A stretch of DNA of 33,586 nucleotides from Bacteroidetes bacterium GWA2_31_9b (GTDB lineage Bacteria; Bacteroidota; Bacteroidia; Bacteroidales; UBA12077). Below, piece after piece: positions 31,579 to 33,586 of this stretch. Position 1 is the first letter of the stretch; every line of letters starts with the position of its first letter. The stretch covers positions 1 through 33,586 of the forward strand of contig MENE01000037.1 in the NCBI GenBank assembly GCA_001769005.1. Reading direction: 5' to 3'. The translations under genes and the position numbers were made by a program. The notes under the pieces are model-generated. The model did not search any database and was not told where the DNA came from. It saw nothing but the letters and a program-made list of their open reading frames with translations.

Positions 31579-33465
31579 ATGAGAAGACTGTTAATTATTA
31601 CACTTATGTTGATTTGTGTGAGTTCCTTTGCTCAGAAATCAACAAAACAGGAAGTAAAAGAAAATCCATACAAATACACATGGAATTTAACCGATGTTTA
31701 TCCTAACTGGGATGCATGGCAAAAAGATCTTGAATATGTTAATTCTCAGATTCCAAAATATCTTGAGTTTAAAGGTCGTTTAGGCGAGAGTGTACAAACA
31801 ATGCTCGATTTCCAGAAATTTTCTGAAGAAGTTTCGAAAATCAGTTCCAAATTATACATCTATGCTTCTTTAAGTCAGGATGTTGATGGTAAAAATCCAA
31901 TTTATATTACTAAGCTGCAGCAATTACAAACGGTAGGTATAGAAATGAGTAGAAATACTGCTTGGATTCAACCCGAATTAGCTACAATTCCAAAAGAGAA
32001 AATAGAAGGTTGGATGAAAGAGAATAAAGATCTGGCAATTTACAACCACGATTTTGAAAGCTTTTATCGTACTCTGGAACACATTATTGATGAACAAACT
32101 CAAAAAATAATTAGTTATTACAGTCGTGCATTAGGAGCAGCAAGTAATGCTTATGGCTCTCTTTCAACTGCCGATATGGAGTATCATAATGTAACTTTAT
32201 CAACCGGCGAAGAAATTGTAACAAGTCCTGCAAATGCATCAAAAGTTTATTCTGGTAATCCAAATCAGAACGATCGAAAAATAACAGCGAATGCTCGTGA
32301 AGCAGTGTATGCAAAAAATAAAAATACCTATGCCGACCTTTGGATGGGTGTTGCACAAAATCGCTGGGCAAGTTCACAATTACAAGGTTATGAGTCTGGT
32401 CTTGATGCAGTTTTACAATCGAATAATATTCCGAAAGATGTGTATATGAATTTAATCGATGTTGCTAGTAACAATACTGCATCTTTATTAAAATACCGAG
32501 AATTACGTAAAAAAGCTTTAGGACTTGAGAAATATTATTTTTCAGACGAATCGTTCGAATTGGTTGATTTTATGAAAAATTACTCTTGGGAAGAAGCTGT
32601 TGATATGGTTCAGAAATGCTTAAAGCCAATGGGTGACGAATACAATACTCTTTTAAATACTGCTATTCAGGGTGGTTGGATTGATGTTTACGAAAAACCT
32701 GGCAAACGAACAGGTGCTTATAGCTGGTCCATTTATGGTGTGCATCCATATATACTAATGAACTGGGATGAGAGTCGCGACAATGTGTACACACTTGCTC
32801 ACGAATTAGGTCACTCTATGCATAGTATGTTAAGTAGCAAATATCAACCATATACTTATTCAAGTTATGCGTCAATGGTTGCTGAAACTGCTTCTACTTT
32901 CAACGAGAACATGTTACTTGATTATATGATAAAAAACTCAACCGATCCGAATGAAAAGATTGCTTTATTGGTTCAGGCTATCGATAATATTTCAGGTACT
33001 TTCTACCGCCAATCTCAATTTGCTGAGTTCGAATACAAAATGTATACTATGATAGAAAAAGATGAGCCTATGAATGCTGATATAATTGCTAATTTGTATT
33101 TAGAAATTGATAAAAAATACAATGGCGATATTTTTGACCGTTCAGAAGATTTTGCTTACAGTTGGCCAAGAGTTCATCATTTCTTCGGATATTTCTATTA
33201 TGTGTATAATTATGCAGTTTCATTTTCTGCATCAAGCAGTTTATTTAACCAGATAGCTTTGGCCGAAACTCCTGAAGCTTCAAAAGCTGCCCAGGAAAAA
33301 TACCTTACTTTATTAAAGTCAGGAGGAAGTGATTATCCTGTTGAATTGCTTAAAAAAGCAGGTGTTGATTTAAATACCAAAGAGCCATTTTTAGCTGTTA
33401 TTAAACGTATGGATCAGTTGGTTAATCAACTAGAGGTTGCTTTAAAAGAAGCTGGAAAGATCTAA
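31579..33465 (+). CDS. pepF: Oligoendopeptidase F-like metallopeptidase (M3 family), exported
   Basis: 628 residues. A signal peptide covers 1-19 with likely cleavage after SFAQ, so the protein is periplasmic or secreted, unlike cytosolic PepF. The N-terminal helical domain begins at YKYTWNLTDVYPNWDAWQKD, typical of oligoendopeptidase F, and the catalytic HEXXH is HELGH with His408, Glu409 and His412; a third ligand Glu is in VAETASTFNE about 25 residues on. It hydrolyses short peptides. The location near the peptide cluster is worth noting, but it has its own promoter and terminator, so a role in leader removal is only a guess. Length is within the family range. Confidence 0.95.
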   Translation: MRRLLIITLMLICVSSFAQKSTKQEVKENPYKYTWNLTDVYPNWDAWQKDLEYVNSQIPKYLEFKGRLGESVQTMLDFQKFSEEVSKISSKLYIYASLSQDVDGKNPIYITKLQQLQTVGIEMSRNTAWIQPELATIPKEKIEGWMKENKDLAIYNHDFESFYRTLEHIIDEQTQKIISYYSRALGAASNAYGSLSTADMEYHNVTLSTGEEIVTSPANASKVYSGNPNQNDRKITANAREAVYAKNKNTYADLWMGVAQNRWASSQLQGYESGLDAVLQSNNIPKDVYMNLIDVASNNTASLLKYRELRKKALGLEKYYFSDESFELVDFMKNYSWEEAVDMVQKCLKPMGDEYNTLLNTAIQGGWIDVYEKPGKRTGAYSWSIYGVHPYILMNWDESRDNVYTLAHELGHSMHSMLSSKYQPYTYSSYASMVAETASTFNENMLLDYMIKNSTDPNEKIALLVQAIDNISGTFYRQSQFAEFEYKMYTMIEKDEPMNADIIANLYLEIDKKYNGDIFDRSEDFAYSWPRVHHFFGYFYYVYNYAVSFSASSSLFNQIALAETPEASKAAQEKYLTLLKSGGSDYPVELLKKAGVDLNTKEPFLAVIKRMDQLVNQLEVALKEAGKI

Positions 33466-33492
33466 ATTATAATTGAATTTAGGATTCAAGGG

Positions 33493-33520
33493 GGGATTGT
33501 CTTTATGGCAATCCCTTTTT
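33493..33520 (+). terminator. Rho-independent terminator
   Basis: GGGATTG pairs with CAATCCC around TCTTTATGG, followed by five T residues. It is 27 bases past the pepF stop. Confidence 0.85.
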
Positions 33521-33586
33521 AATTCGCTTTTGTAATTTGTTAATTTGGTTCGTGTTTTCGCAAAACTTGTGACAAATATTTCAATA

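Noticed and set aside
31579..33465. PepF-like peptidase as the dedicated leader protease of the RiPP cluster
   Set aside because: It has its own promoter and terminator, is separated by a remnant and another gene, and is an exported M3 family enzyme; only weakly possible, so not asserted.
1..33586. tRNA, rRNA or CRISPR arrays
   Set aside because: I saw no conserved tRNA or rRNA segments and no regularly spaced repeats with unique spacers.

Overview
The window is AT-rich and gene-dense and reads as a chromosomal segment of a marine or anaerobic Bacteroidota, probably near Marinilabiliales/Bacteroidales. The grounds are roughly 800-residue FtsX-type permeases with two core domains, A-rich leaders instead of strong Shine-Dalgarno sites, TAnnTTTG-type promoter elements, YkuD-family L,D-transpeptidases and a secreted PepF-like peptidase. 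I ran no database search, so the taxonomy is inference.

Layout. 1-3.6 kb: the 3' end of rmuC, a peptide-deformylase-like gene and two convergent L,D-transpeptidases. 3.9-7.7 kb: an FtsX/MacB-type permease divergent from a beta-lactamase-fold lipoprotein. 7.9-14.6 kb: a signalling block with a multi-PAS histidine kinase carrying a degenerate receiver, a NarL-type regulator, a receiver-only protein, CheW, and a chemoreceptor with two tandem zinc-binding (CZB) domains outside the membrane. 14.9-17.9 kb: an unknown secreted protein, a DDAH-type amidinohydrolase and a second beta-lactamase-fold lipoprotein. 30.4-33.5 kb: a membrane-anchored SRPBCC/GyrI-like protein and an oligoendopeptidase F-like metallopeptidase.

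The main discovery is at 18.0-29.7 kb: an apparently complete ribosomally synthesised, post-translationally modified peptide (RiPP) locus. A histidine kinase and OmpR-type regulator are transcribed leftward. Divergently there follow a small secreted protein ending in a delta-60-like repeat, three intact precursor-like peptides plus a fourth that has lost its start codon, a radical SAM/SPASM maturase, an ABC exporter half-transporter, an FtsX-type permease and an E. coli YcaO-like protein with an added C-terminal cysteine cluster. The precursors share a leader resembling HxICGPxAVVxKELA and carry short cysteine-rich, glycine-rich tails, in one case CGCQCGCG followed by poly-glycine. All but one of the expected classes of RiPP gene are present: no leader protease is seen.

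Proposed working model (inference): the kinase/regulator pair controls the divergent promoter through three ATTAAC sites spaced exactly 11 bp. Hairpins after precursors 3 and 4 keep peptide expression above enzyme expression. YcaO and the radical SAM enzyme modify the Cys/Gly core, and the ABC protein exports the product. The locus is flanked on the left by an intact serine hydrolase gene and on the right by a decayed 3' fragment of a paralogue, so it may have inserted between, or duplicated, such genes. Within it, a leftover 3' end of the delta-60-like gene between precursors 1 and 2 records a tandem duplication.
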